Shown here: positions 11,958-22,861 of the stretch, piece after piece | Layout: every line of letters begins with the position of its first letter | How positions within the stretch are numbered: position 1 is the stretch's first letter | Source of the DNA: Orientallactaga sibirica | Lineage: Eukaryota; Chordata; Mammalia; Rodentia; Dipodidae | NCBI GenBank assembly: GCA_036365145.1 | Contig: JAEOAD010000024.1 | Coordinates: 9,457,501 to 9,521,500 of the forward strand | DNA length: 64,000 nucleotides | Direction: 5' to 3' | The notes under the pieces: generated by a model | Databases searched by the model: none | What the model saw: only the letters and a program-made list of their open reading frames with translations | Told to the model about the DNA's origin: nothing | Position numbers and translations under genes: made by a program

Positions 11958-12600
11958 TGTGGCAGTTAGAGTGACTGGGTCCTGAAAGTAAATATCAAGA
12001 ATGTCTTTGGCCTTCCCCTGGCAGTCTCCATTTTGCTGGAGATCAGAGAAGAATCTGGTTTCCTCAAATCTCTTGCCTAATCAGTTTTTTCATACACAAC
12101 CTGAGTCTCTCTCTGAGTTCCCCCTTTCTTAAAACTAAGGTTTAAATTCAATCCTGGAATTCTGGTTGGTTAAGCTTTGCCCTAAGCTTGGAGTCATGCC
12201 TGGCATCTTATTGAGTCAGCCCCTAGCCCAGACCAATCAGCCTTTTCTGTAGGTGAAGCCCACAACAGTGAGGTCATACATTGGTGTTTACTAGGTGGGC
12301 AAACTCTCTTGTTGGATTTTCATTTCTCCTGATCGTCCAGGTTCCTGTCCTGGCAAACCTCTCCTTGTCTCAGCCCAGCCTGAATGAGGGGAGATCCCAA
12401 AACCATCTGGGCTCTCTACCTGCTCCTGCCTTCCACGTGGCAGGAACTGTCTTCACTTTTTTATCTTTTCTCCGTAAATTTTTTATCATGTTTCTTCCAG
12501 GACCATGCTCACTTCCCACATGGTCTCTCAGACCATGTAGTTATACCATTTTCTTTTCCTTGGTTTCATATATCTCCAAATATATGTAATAATCTACAAA
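11958..12600 (+). mobile_element. ERV1-type LTR
   Basis: It begins TGTGGCAG straight after the polypurine run. The body resembles gammaretroviral-type LTRs, with an ATTTTGCTGGAG segment and an ACCAATCAG box near 12232-12240. A start region with similar words (AGTGACTGGGTCCTGAAAGTA) recurs in diverged form near 45310-45340, where I call a related LTR. The 3' limit is uncertain because no clear terminal CA with a target duplication was found. The open frames here (for example 12281-12589) have no recognised domain. Confidence 0.5.
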
Positions 12601-12607
12601 AAGTATT

Positions 12608-12934
12608 AAGGGCTAGAAAGATGAATCAGCAATTGTGTGTGCTCAGAGCCCAATTATGATACCCTGGGGGCCAAACACTGCCATAATGCCAATTCCCAGA
12701 AACTGAATAAACAGCAGGACTTGGCCATGCATATTTACTACTCTATTAATGTAGGGACTAGAGAGGAAGAATCACTGGGATTCGTGAAGGCAAGTGGTTT
12801 CAGAATCAATAAGAGACTCTTGTAAAGAAAAACAAGTGGGTGAATGATGAATTGGGACACTGGAAATTCTCGAGGCTTCCACGGGGAAGCTTACAGGGAG
12901 CTGCATCAGTACATATAATAACAGCCACACTATA

Positions 12935-12990
<56 letters not shown>
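12608..12990 (+). mobile_element. B4/RSINE1-type SINE with long CA tail
   Basis: The head GGCTAGAAAGATGAATCAGC is tRNA-like. The body then carries GAGAGGAAGAATCACTGGG, AAGAAAAACAAGTGGGTGAA and GGCTTCCACGGGGAAG in the order of RSINE1/B4A, ending in (CA)n. It is old and diverged. Confidence 0.55.
12936..12989 (+). repeat. (CA)n microsatellite
   Basis: About 25 CA units that end the preceding SINE. The open frames across it encode only Thr-His or Val-Cys repeats. Confidence 0.95.
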
Positions 12991-12994
12991 ACGC

Positions 12995-13880
12995 ATTATT
13001 GTTAAATTCAGAAATTTATTAAATGACTAATCTTTAATCTCTTAGATGAATTCATGCTCTAAGAACAAGAGCCCTCCAAGATGTAGGTCCAGTTCTTTCA
13101 GAGAGTTTGCCTAAATTGAAAATATGTGATCTCTAAATGCCTGTCTTGATCAGCACTACTAAAATTTAACCTTGACATATGGTTATGTATGATTATCTGT
13201 TGTGCTTAAGCAGTATCCACACATGCCACAGACCACCTCCTCTGAGCGTGGTCTGCAGCATCACAGACTCAGCATGGCACAGGTGACACTTTCCACATGG
13301 TGATGGTGTCTTCATCTTTTCAATTGCACAGCACACATTAAAGATAGAGTTTTTTTTTTTCTTTTGTTGTAAGTCTCTTTATTACAAACATAGGCATATA
13401 CTTGGCATATAATGATTAGGTTGGTATAACTGTTGTTTCCACAGAAAGCATACCATGAACAATATGTTGATACATTTTGGTTAAATATGTACTAAGTGAC
13501 CTGTAAACAGAATATTCCAAATGGACTTATTTATGAATAAGTATGAGTAAGTCTGAAGCTAAAGTCCAAATTCAGTCTTCATTTGATTATTACTCTTGAT
13601 GTGTTGGTTGAAAAATATTTCCCTTACTAATAAATGACACATATATATGATTTACATGTGTGGTTTATAGTTTTATATACATATTTATATATGTCATTTT
13701 ATCTCTCTTTTTGAGAATTTGTTAGATTCTACATATAATTTTAAATTTATTTCATCTGTGACAAGTATCATTTTAACTTTCATTTATTTTTATATTTTTA
13801 AACGAAAACAAGTGTTTTCATCATGATATTTATACTTCTTTTTTCCTATTTTGGTTTATTTTTTCACCATTGGGTTAAAC
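12995..13880. other. AT-rich DNA without recognised features
   Basis: No gene or repeat family recognised. A GC-richer patch lies at about 13210-13320, unassigned. Confidence 0.5.
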
Positions 13881-13884
13881 ATGT

Positions 13885-14081
13885 TTGAGGATTGGACATA
13901 TGGCTTAGCACTTAATACATTTGCCAGCAAATCCTAAGGACTCAGGTTCAATTCCCCAGTACCTCCCAAAGCCGGATGCATAAGGTGGCTCAAAAGTCTC
14001 TAGTTTGTTTGGTTGGAGGCCCTGGTATGCCCATTCTCTCTCTCTCTCTCTCTCTTTCTTTCTTTCAAATAAATAAAATTT
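13885..14081 (+). mobile_element. DIP-type SINE
   Basis: TTGAGGATTGGACATATGGC head, B box AGGTTCAATTCC, GTTGGAGGCCCTGGTATGCC core, CT tract and AAATAAATAAAA tail. Diverged in the head. Confidence 0.85.
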
Positions 14082-14084
14082 AAA

Positions 14085-14528
14085 CTAAAATTATTTTTAA
14101 AATAATATATTTGAAATTGAGTCTGATATTACAGTTTAGAATTTTAAGTTACATAGTAAATTAGAATTTTGTCCTTTCTATATAGCATCAATCAATTTAG
14201 CAGATTAATATTGTCATTATTTGTGATTTTGTCTATCTATCTATATCACAATTTGATAATCACATTCCATATTTGAACTTATCTCTGAGCATATTTTGGA
14301 ATTTGTATTGTTTCTGTTTCCTTAGTAATATGTTTTGGCATAGAAACAACACAAGATGAACTACTGAGGCTTTATAATATCTTGCAGTTCAGTAGGGTAA
14401 TTGTATCATTAAGCTTTCTTTCTAAATTCTAATCTTTATCTATTGTGCTTTCTCCACTGCCCATTATTATTCCTACTAACTTTAATTGTATAACAATATA
14501 GAAAATAAATTGTAATAGTATTCTGCAC
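14085..14528. other. AT-rich DNA without recognised features
   Basis: No gene or repeat family recognised. Confidence 0.5.
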
Positions 14529-14529
14529 A

Positions 14530-14930
14530 AAATTGTCACGTGAACCCCTCCTTCCCAGCCCCAGGAGATGAGAACACCCATCTATTCATCCCAGAAGATA
14601 GAACAGAGCACATTTCACACCAAAACCAGTTTTGCTGAACCGATGACTTTATTGGGGTTATTTGCAGAGCAGCGTGAGAGAGTTGCTAACAAGAGCATGG
14701 GTGACTCAGTGTCAGCTGCATCACTATAAAGCCCATATGAACATAGGTGATGGTTCACAAAAGCTACAGGTTGGGAACTCACTGCATGACTTGAAAGCAG
14801 CTGGGCTGGTGGGAGAGTTTGTCCCTGAGCTGTTTTTTAACCTTTATGCAATCTTAGGGAAAGGTCTTAAAACCTTTTCCCCAGACTTGTTAACCTCCTC
14901 AGTCTCTTGAGCCTTTGTTATTCCCCCAAG
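14530..14930. repeat. Probable interspersed repeat, family not assigned
   Basis: Distinctly less AT-rich than its surroundings. Segments such as GACTTTATTGGGGTTATTTG, AGAGCATGGGTGACTCAG and GTTCACAAAAGCTACAGG resemble an interspersed rodent repeat I have met but cannot name. Two ends are not defined. Confidence 0.35.
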
Positions 14931-15204
14931 AAAGGAATTTTTCAATTAAAAAAATGCTGAATTACAATGATCAGATTCTACCCCTCAACGGTTGTTTATT
15001 GTTCCTATAACCGTGGATAGTGATGTGTGATCTTTGAAGTCTTAGCTCTCCCAGGCTGGATATCCTAGGTCTCCTTGTTCCTGGATTTCTTTGTGAGTAT
15101 TTTATTTTATAATTCATACTTCTCTCACTGTTAAAATTCTCAATAACATAATTTTGAGCAAACAATGGTAATTATTTGAATTCTATTTCTAAAATGATTT
15201 ACAC

Positions 15205-15351
15205 TTCCTCCCCTTAATATTTCTTTTTTTGCCATTTGATGTTGTTTTTGTGTTTAGGAAGGCTACTGATTTTGTGTGTTGATCTTGTATCCTGCCACTT
15301 TGATGAATAAATTCATCACTTTTAGAAGATTTATTATAGTCTTTCTGGTAA

Positions 15352-15399
<48 letters not shown>

Positions 15400-15605
15400 C
15401 ATGCTATCTGCAAATAGAGCTAGTTTGACTTCTTCCTTTCTAATTTGTATCCCTTCTATATCGTTCCACTGTCTTATTGCTCGGGCTAGGACTTCTAGTA
15501 CTATATTGAAGAGCAGTGGTGAGAGTGGGCTTCCCTGTCTTGTTCCTGATCTTAATGAGAAACTCCTTGAGTCTTCCCACATTAAATATGATTTGGCTTT
15601 AAGTG
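15205..15605 (-). mobile_element. L1 ORF2 fragment (reverse transcriptase), minus strand
   Basis: On the minus strand it encodes [17 protein letters not shown], then [26 protein letters not shown] (FADSM at 15400-15414) and, beyond a TA repeat, a frame-shifted [16 protein letters not shown] stretch. The usual FADDM has become FADSM, so a catalytic Asp is lost. The fragment is truncated at both ends, about 400 bp. Confidence 0.85.
15356..15396. repeat. (TA)n microsatellite inside the L1 RT fragment
   Basis: About 20 TA units sit immediately after the codons for FADSMI, where the parent L1 reads ATCCTATACATA. The repeat probably grew from that short TATA seed. Confidence 0.9.
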
Positions 15606-15609
15606 ATTT

Positions 15610-16775
15610 AATTGTTTGTTATTGTTGTTGTTTTTGAAATAAATATGTCATATACAAGACACTCTTCATTAAGGCCCAATTTTTTTTTTTTTTTTAATAA
15701 AGAAATGTAAAAGCATTTGAAGACATGGGTCATTCATCTGTTCTTGAAAGATATTTACCTTATGGCTAACAGGTATTTTCAAGTGATATATTCCAGTTTG
15801 TGTCAACAATTCAGACCATTCAAAGCTAGCCATCAATCTCTTCAAGACTCTATCTCTGATTTCGCATTCTTTTATTTGTGGAACAGACATGTTTTCTTAC
15901 TGCAGTACAGAGACCTTACCAAAATTACTGAATTTGTCAAAAGCAAATTCTAATATTTCACCTATGTGTTTCATGATTGTTTGGATTCTTTGTTTTCTTC
16001 CTATGATTTTTGAAATCAAGAGAGAGAAAGTGACCCCAAGTAACAGATTCAGAGTCAAATGGATTATTTCAGTGTGTGTGTGGTTATTTTCTTTTTAGTT
16101 CTTTCTTTAAAAAAAAATGTTAACTGCAATGTTTCAAAATATATCTCTATCTATTACCACATGATTTTCCTAAGATTAAAATTTATTGAAATTGCCCATC
16201 AGTAAGTATTCAGAATATTGAAATGAAGTCAGTCCTGATCATAGAAATCTTGGTAATATGCTTCTCCACTCTGAATGTGGAATCTAGGGTTTGAAGAAGT
16301 TTTTACCTAGCAATACCATGAAGGATGGGGTAGGTTATCACTCTCAGTGCCAGCCCTGACTATATAGTGAGACTTTGTCCTTGCCCCACTAATCTTGCCC
16401 CCCCCCCAATTAAAACAATAGCTTCTGGGGGAAAGAAGCACATAGATATTTAGGAACATTTACACTAATATATAACATAAATGAATATTTCTATGACAAA
16501 GGATAAAGGAGAGATAAAATTATTTGTTTCTGGATATGTGTTTACATATTGTCAGTGGATTAGTTTAATGTTTGGAGACTGAATTATAAGACAATGAGGT
16601 AAAACCAGTGATTTCTTTTGGCCACAGAAGCTTTGAAAAACCCTAGAGCAGATTTCAATTAGAACAGTTATAGATGACAAAGACCTCCATGGTTTTGTAT
16701 TGAACATGTTAGGATTGACAAGTGTATATTCTTCCTCACTCAGACTTTGTTCTGTCCAGTCCTATGGTCAATTGA
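15610..16775. other. AT-rich DNA without recognised features
   Basis: A T run at 15680-15695 and ordinary AT-rich sequence. No exon, RNA gene or repeat family recognised. Confidence 0.5.
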
Positions 16776-16777
16776 AT

Positions 16778-16783
<6 letters not shown>

Positions 16784-16823
<40 letters not shown>
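16784..16823 (+). repeat. (CA)n microsatellite
   Basis: About 20 CA units. Confidence 0.95.
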
Positions 16824-16825
<2 letters not shown>

Positions 16826-16884
16826 AAGGTCAATCTTCCTTTCTCAGAGTCTTATGGACTTTTCACCTCAGTATATCAAAATTC

Positions 16885-17195
16885 TTGGCACAGGCAATCT
16901 AAGTAAGAAAAAGCTTATTTTGGCTCACAGTTGCAGTAAATACAGTTTATCATGGTAATGGATGCAGGTTTAACAACTTGGTTATGTTGGATTGGAGCTC
17001 ATGGCTGACAATTCACATGTCATGGTGGATTGTCAGCAGTAATTTAGACAGTTCAGTATAATCTTGGAGGCCTGTCTCCAAGTATTGATTCCTATCAACT
17101 TATGTACCAAAGATTCTATAACTTTTCAAAAAAGCACTACCAGTAGAGGACCAAGTGTCAAACATGACTCTCTGATATCTCATTTATAGTCACAC
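16885..17195 (-). mobile_element. MaLR-type LTR remnant (minus strand)
   Basis: On the plus strand AAGCTTATTTTGGCTCACAG is the reversed 3' part of a rodent MaLR LTR, and AGAGGACCAAGTGTCAAACA lies near the reversed 5' end. Diverged; no clear target duplication. Confidence 0.55.
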
Positions 17196-17384
17196 TATAG
17201 AATTTAGTCTAATGAATCAAAGGATACCTTTATAAAAGAACTCACATGGACAATCCTATAATTTTTCCCCAAATGTCTAAACATTCTGTAGATGGAGTTA
17301 ATGTAAAATTTATCACCAAATTGAGTTAATATATATTTCTAAAAGATGAGACTTTCATCTGGATATTAGAAATATGAAAGAGTG

Positions 17385-17465
17385 TGGATGGATCTTAGTG
17401 GTAGAATGTATGCCTTTATGTGTGCATGGTCCAGGGTTCAGTGCCAGCACTGTGCAAAAAGAAAT
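17385..17465 (+). mobile_element. ID-like SINE fragment
   Basis: GGATGGATCTTAGTGGTAGA head, then CCAGGGTTCAGTGCCAGCAC and an A-rich tail, which is the tRNA-Ala-like ID pattern. About 80 bp, as expected for an ID monomer. Confidence 0.65.
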
Positions 17466-17469
17466 AGAT

Positions 17470-19655
17470 AAACAAGAAGAAATGTGAAAAGAGTACATTG
17501 ATGAATATCAAATTAAAATGTATAATTTTATGTGTCAATATGATTATACTTGGACAAATAATTGTATCTTTATATTCATGGAGTTGTTGAAAAAATAATT
17601 GTTTTCCAATTAACATTAAAAATATAGAAATACAATATTTTAATATATATTTATAATATATAATAATATATATAATAATATTTAATCTGTATTGTGATGT
17701 TTTACCCTTTACATTTCCAAAGATTGATTTTTTTTTTCCTGAAATACATTAGTGAACTTTAATGGCCAGAAGAAAACACAAAAGATGGTAAGAGAAAGGG
17801 AAACTGTTGCCAACTTGTTTTCTTCAAGATTCAAATATGAAGAATGAGACATTTTTAAAACAGGACCCGAGTTATTGTGGTGTTTTATGTAATCAGTCCA
17901 GAATGTCTTGGGAGAGAATAAATTCACACTAATATTTCTATAAAGCTTTTAGCATTTGATAAACCTAAAATCCAGCCTAATTGTACAAAAGCTCTTCAAG
18001 TAAGAGATGGTGATGATGATGATGGTCATGTGTGTGTGTTTACTTCTCTTAATAACACTCTCCACTGAAATTTTATCAATTTAATACAGTGCACATTAAT
18101 TATCTGATCATTGGAAATGTGAAAAATTTTAGTCAGCTCCAATATGGTGTTCATCAGTAAAAACCTCTATTAGTTCCTAGTATGTCTTTACCTCTGGTAT
18201 AGTATTTCATGTCAATATTTCTTTATATCCACAGAACATGTAAGACAGCAATTTAAAGAAAATAAATAGAGCATAGTCTATGGCACATAGGAATATCTAA
18301 AGGCCATAACTATTCAGTATATTTAATTAAAATGGTGAAAGGCAAATCTGTATACTCTGTCATCTACTCTAGACATTAAGAATGCTTGAACTGAAGCACA
18401 CACATCACAGTATCATACCAATGTCACTATGTGAGGCACACAAACTATCAAGACAATGACAGGGGTTAGGATCAGAAACTTATACCACAGCTTTTTAATG
18501 AGATATTTCTGATTTTGTGTTACAGAATAAATAATTTAAAAAAAAAAAAAAAAACAGAATCTATTTTGGTCTTAAATCCTCATTGTTTTCTCAACATTTT
18601 TTAGGAATTTGCACACTGACACAATATTGATTCAGGGATTATTTTACCATATTCATAATCAATTATAGTTTCATTTTACAATTACTGCTTTTGTGAAAGA
18701 TTGCATTCCACAAAATAAGATATGCTAACTCTCAATAAAGCTAAAAATGACAGTTATTTGGAATTAAAAGAAAGTACATGCACTAAAAGTCCATTTGACA
18801 TATCGTTTCAGAATATATAACATTTGAAATTTATTTTCTTAGAGAAAAAATTCTTATACCTTAATCATGAATACCTTCACTTTTAATTTAATTTAATCTT
18901 TGCATAATATAGTAATTGCTAATCTTCATAAAGAATGTTTTATGTATTTGAACAACTATGACATTGTCAGATTATTTAATTATTTTATCTCAAATTTTAT
19001 TTTTTCTTAAAATTAAACAGAGTTAAAATGTAATTATCAAAATAAGTTAGGCAGATTAATCCACAGACTGTTTTTATTGTATTTTAAATCTAATACCAGA
19101 AGCGAGGAAATCTTGCTATAATCAAGTACCAGCATAGCTCTTAAAGTAATTACATTGTGATAATGAAGTAGAAAATGAGAAGTGAAATAACCTAGTTAAC
19201 TATATATATAACAAGTTTTCTATTTAAACATAGAAATAACATAGACTATAAAACCTACAGCATCCTTATAAACATGGTATAATTAGTTCGATAAACACTA
19301 TCAAAATCTCAGACAAGATTTAAATTGAAGGAATTAAAATAATATACTTGACATATCTATTTAAATGCTTACATTTATCTCTTTGCTATTTCTTTCAAGG
19401 ATCATCAAGTTGGTAGCATACAACTAGGCAAGATTGAGCACATCCATCTCACTCTCAGGTCTCTTTAGTCTTACAGGGCTTCATTCATCCTATAAATGAA
19501 GCAGCTCAGCATTAGAATCAGACACACATCAGATGTTATATGTATTCTAGAGTGTGTACATTTGAATCAAGAATTTAATAAAGGATAGATAACCTTTATG
19601 TCGAGTAAGTTGTACAATTCATAGATACATCTTTGATTTTTTTCAGCATGTAAAG
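17470..19655. other. Long AT-rich stretch without recognised features
   Basis: TA-rich low-complexity DNA at 17640-17690, an A run at 18538-18554 and otherwise complex AT-rich sequence. One of the longest repeat-free stretches in the window. No exon recognised. Confidence 0.5.
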
Positions 19656-19658
19656 ATA

Positions 19659-19661
<3 letters not shown>

Positions 19662-19706
<45 letters not shown>

Positions 19707-19765
19707 GGCCTCATCCATGATAGATGAGTACTCGACCACCAGAACTAGAACCTCCTATCTGAATT
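19662..19765 (-). mobile_element. (GT)n tract followed by an ID-like fragment (minus strand)
   Basis: About 19 GT units (19662-19700) are followed by ACTAGGGCCTCATCCATGAT and GATGAGTACTCGACCACC, a degraded reversed ID-type head. Confidence 0.45.
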
Positions 19766-19769
19766 TACC

Positions 19770-20265
19770 TTTAAATACTTAAAGATACAATATAATCCAT
19801 AGACCCATACTTAATTGCAGTAAACCATCAGTGAGTCACAGGTAGTGCTGTCTAAATAAGTCACATATTTAACAGGACCCAGTAGAGAAAGTAATAATCT
19901 CTTACACACATCTTCTGTATCAGCCATTTAAATTGATGATTGGAACATAAATGAGAGATGATTAATAAACTGACAATAATAGATGCATATATTGCCTGCT
20001 CATGTGGTGCTGAATGATAGAGCAGATACTGCCTTTTATCCAGGAACTATCTAAAATGGAGGCATCACTTGTTTGATCAAATCTGTTTTTATAACAATAC
20101 TTTTGTATATGCTAATCAAATGTTTTGTTTTCTTTAATACTTAGTTTTCAAACTACAAATTGAGCATCTGAGATAATAGCAATGTATCACTTACTGAGCA
20201 CTTTTTTTTGAAAAATTCATAATGATTTGTTTGCTTAAAATAATCCCATTTGTATCTATTAAAAT
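19770..20265. other. AT-rich DNA without recognised features
   Basis: No gene or repeat family recognised. Confidence 0.5.
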
Positions 20266-20267
20266 TA

Positions 20268-20671
20268 AGTGAGGTTGTAGAGAAATAGGAACCATCATTC
20301 ACTGTTGGTGGGAATGCAAGCTGGTACAACCACTATGGAAAGCAATATGGAGAATTCTAAAAAGGATGACTATAGAGGTACCAACAGACCCAGTTATTCA
20401 CTTATTGGCCATTTACCCTAAAAACTCCAAGCCTCTGTTCAGATATATTTGCTTAACTATATTTACAGCTGCTCAGTTCATAATAGCTAAGAGCTGTAAT
20501 CAACCCTGTTGTCCATCATTAGATGAATGGAATTCTACATAGCAGTAAGAAAAAAATAACACAATGCAATTTGAAGAAAAATGGTCAAACTTGGAACAGA
20601 TAATTCTCAGCGAATTCACCCAATCACAGAAAGATACGCATCACATGGTCTCACCCATCTGTGGCTCCTAA
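20268..20671 (+). pseudogene. L1 ORF2 C-terminal remnant
   Basis: Encodes the conserved C-terminal segment: WTCGNANWYNHYGKQYGEF-type reading in one frame, then MTIEVPTDPVI and a closing HMVSPICGS with TAA at 20669-20671. Some 30 bp are missing in the region that normally encodes the WYIYTMEFYI segment (near 20530), which breaks the frame. No polymerase or endonuclease part is present. Confidence 0.8.
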
Positions 20672-20712
20672 CCTGAATTTGCCCAATATGCTGACATACT
20701 TAAGAAACATTT

Positions 20713-20716
20713 CTAT

Positions 20717-20755
<39 letters not shown>

Positions 20756-20999
20756 TTTTGGAGAGAGATACAGACAGAGACAGACAGAGAGGGAGAGGGA
20801 GACAGGTAGAGAATGGGCATGCCGCCAGCCTCTCAGCTGCTATGAATGAACTCCAGATGCATGTGCCCCCTTTTGGGCAAGTGTGGCATTGAGTCCTTGC
20901 ATCACTTTGCATGTAGCTAAATGTGGGACCTGGAGATTGGAACCAGGTTCTTAGGTTTAGCAGGCAGGCGCCCTAACTGCTAAGCCATTTCTCCAGCCC
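20713..20999 (-). mobile_element. DIP-type SINE, long form, nested in L1 (minus strand)
   Basis: Perfect 11-bp target duplication AAGAAACATTT at 20702-20712 and 21000-21010. TTTA repeats (20714-20759) form the reversed tail; CTCTCAGCTGCTATGAATGA and GTGTGGCATTGAGTCC mark the long form; CCATTTCTCCAGCCC is the reversed head. It is younger than the L1 it interrupts. Confidence 0.95.
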
Positions 21000-21025
21000 A
21001 AGAAACATTTTTAGGACTGGACAAT

Positions 21026-21047
21026 GGGGATGGTAGGGAGGGAAGGG
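21026..21047 (+). other. G-quadruplex motif in the L1 3'UTR
   Basis: Four G runs (21026-21029, 21036-21038, 21040-21042, 21045-21047) with loops of 6, 1 and 2 nt, on the L1 sense strand just after the ORF2 stop once the SINE is removed. Quadruplex-forming tracts are a known feature of mammalian L1 3'UTRs. Confidence 0.8.
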
Positions 21048-22294
21048 ATGGTAAGTGTGGGGGGGAGACAAAAAACTGGACCCAGTTGGAAATGGTACCA
21101 AAAAGTCCTTTAACCTGTAAGACATACTAAAAGTCTGAACCTTCATCAGGTGCTTAAAGAGAACTCCTGAATCACAGGGGCCTCTAGAGGGTAGGATGAA
21201 GACTAACTGCAACCTTCTCCTGTTCCTCTCTCTCACCCCCTCTTCTTATTCTTCTTTCATTCTCTTTCTCTTTCATACAACCTATATTTTTCTTCCTTCT
21301 TTTCCCATGGCACTGACCTGTAACTCCCAGTACCAGCTTGTGGTCAACATCCACAATGTGCTGTTGATCAGTGAGACCTATGAGGTTTCCCAAAATAGAC
21401 AGATTTCTGTCAGAGTACTTGATTACCTACCAAAGGTTAATGATAAGACCCTATTGCTGAAGACACCATATGCTGTTGGGACAGAACATGGAGTGACCTT
21501 GGCTGGAATCTGGAAGAGACAGTCCCCAGACAGTTAGCTTGTCTAGTGCCAGAAGGCACTACATGAACAAGCAGGGGAAAATGACCAACATCTGTCTAAC
21601 CAACTCGTGATGTAAACTTCCCAGAAGCAATCAACCTAATGTGATGCTCACACAAATGCAATAGTGGCACACAGCATGGTAGGTTACCAACTGCTCTTGA
21701 TTTGGCTAAAGGATCCTCTCAATGGAATGGAACAAATACCTGGAACTGGAAAACAAGTCAGATCCAAATCCAAAAATGAGTTCACCCTCCAATATCAAGC
21801 TCCCACCAATAGTGGGATACAAGAGGGTGTAGAACCCGAGGAAAGAATCAGCCCATCACACCTCACCAGAGAACCAGCTGAACCCATAGAATAATTGGGT
21901 AAATGAGCAAGAGTGCTGCTTTCTCAGTGAATCTGATATCAGCAGAGGGGTGAAGGAGATAGACACAGAGAACACTCAACCCCTACCAAACCAAATATCC
22001 AGAGACACAGAGACTCCTATGACCTTGACACCAAAATAGATCTAAAATGAACCCAACATGGCTTAGGGAAATTCACGGAAGAGGGAGCAGAAAGATTATT
22101 AGAGCCGTAAGTTGTGTCATTGTGCACAGAGACATTGTCTCGCTCCCATAACTGATGGCTATCCCCACAATGCAAGATGCACAATCCCTGAGGGGGAGGG
22201 CAGGGAGAAGGCTAATGATGGTACCATCATAGTTCTATGCACATTTTATAGATAATTAATAAAAAAATAATTAATAAGCAAAGGCCCCAATATA

Positions 22295-22846
22295 TTGTCT
22301 TTAATTATTCTCATTTTGTTGATACAATTATGCAATTAATTTACTGAAGAAGAAATAAAATAATCTTATATTTTGAATACAATTAAATAGCATTAGCTAA
22401 AATTGTATTTTCCAGCTAAAGAACTTACTAGTTTGTTTACTAATGTTTATCCAGACAGTAAGTGATGGAACTGGAAATAATGTCTGATGTTTTTGTATCT
22501 TCTCACTAGTGAAATGGACAGTATTTCTTAGCTCTTCTTACAAGAATAAACTTAAATATTTTAATTCAAGCTAATTCATTAAACAAAACTCTCACTTGCT
22601 AATAATCTCTTCTATGAATTCAGTAATCCAAATTTGGATGAAATAAAATTGGGAATGTGCTTCATCAAAATGAACCAAAAGAGAAAGGTGCTTCAACCCA
22701 AGAGGGCATGTGATATGGACTAGGGTAGAAAGCCTATGTGGAAGTGAAAACAATAGCATATTTGTGACGCTTTAATAGTAATTGTCTTGGGAGCAACCAA
22801 CTTCAAACTCAGTTTTTTTGGTGAATTAGCAGTTTTTTCCCTTCTA
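22295..22846. other. AT-rich DNA without recognised features
   Basis: No gene or repeat family recognised. Confidence 0.5.
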
Positions 22847-22861
22847 CTACCTCTTATTTTT

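Larger units (their letters stand above)
20268..22290 (+). mobile_element. LINE-1 remnant no. 2 (ORF2 C-terminus plus 3'UTR)
   Basis: Starts abruptly in the ORF2 C-terminal region (GAGGTTGTAGAGAAATAGGA), so it is 5'-truncated. It keeps the ORF2 end and a long 3'UTR with a G-rich segment, a pyrimidine-rich segment (about 21209-21300) and a final GGGGGAGGGCAGGGAGAAGG motif before an A-rich end. A long-form SINE interrupts it at 20713-20999. Relative to the 30.3-kb copy it lacks roughly 130-150 bp of 3'UTR near 21820-21840. Confidence 0.88.

Noticed and set aside
12281..12659. Overlapping frames of 102 and 91 codons
   Set aside because: They fall in the putative ERV LTR and show no recognised domain, splice context or codon bias.
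14662..14910. 82-codon frame
   Set aside because: It lies in an unassigned interspersed repeat, with no domain and no supporting splice or promoter signal.
21196..21537. 113-codon frame as a cellular gene
   Set aside because: It lies wholly in the L1 3'UTR, shows no known domain, and is broken in the other copies. Kept only as a low-interest observation.
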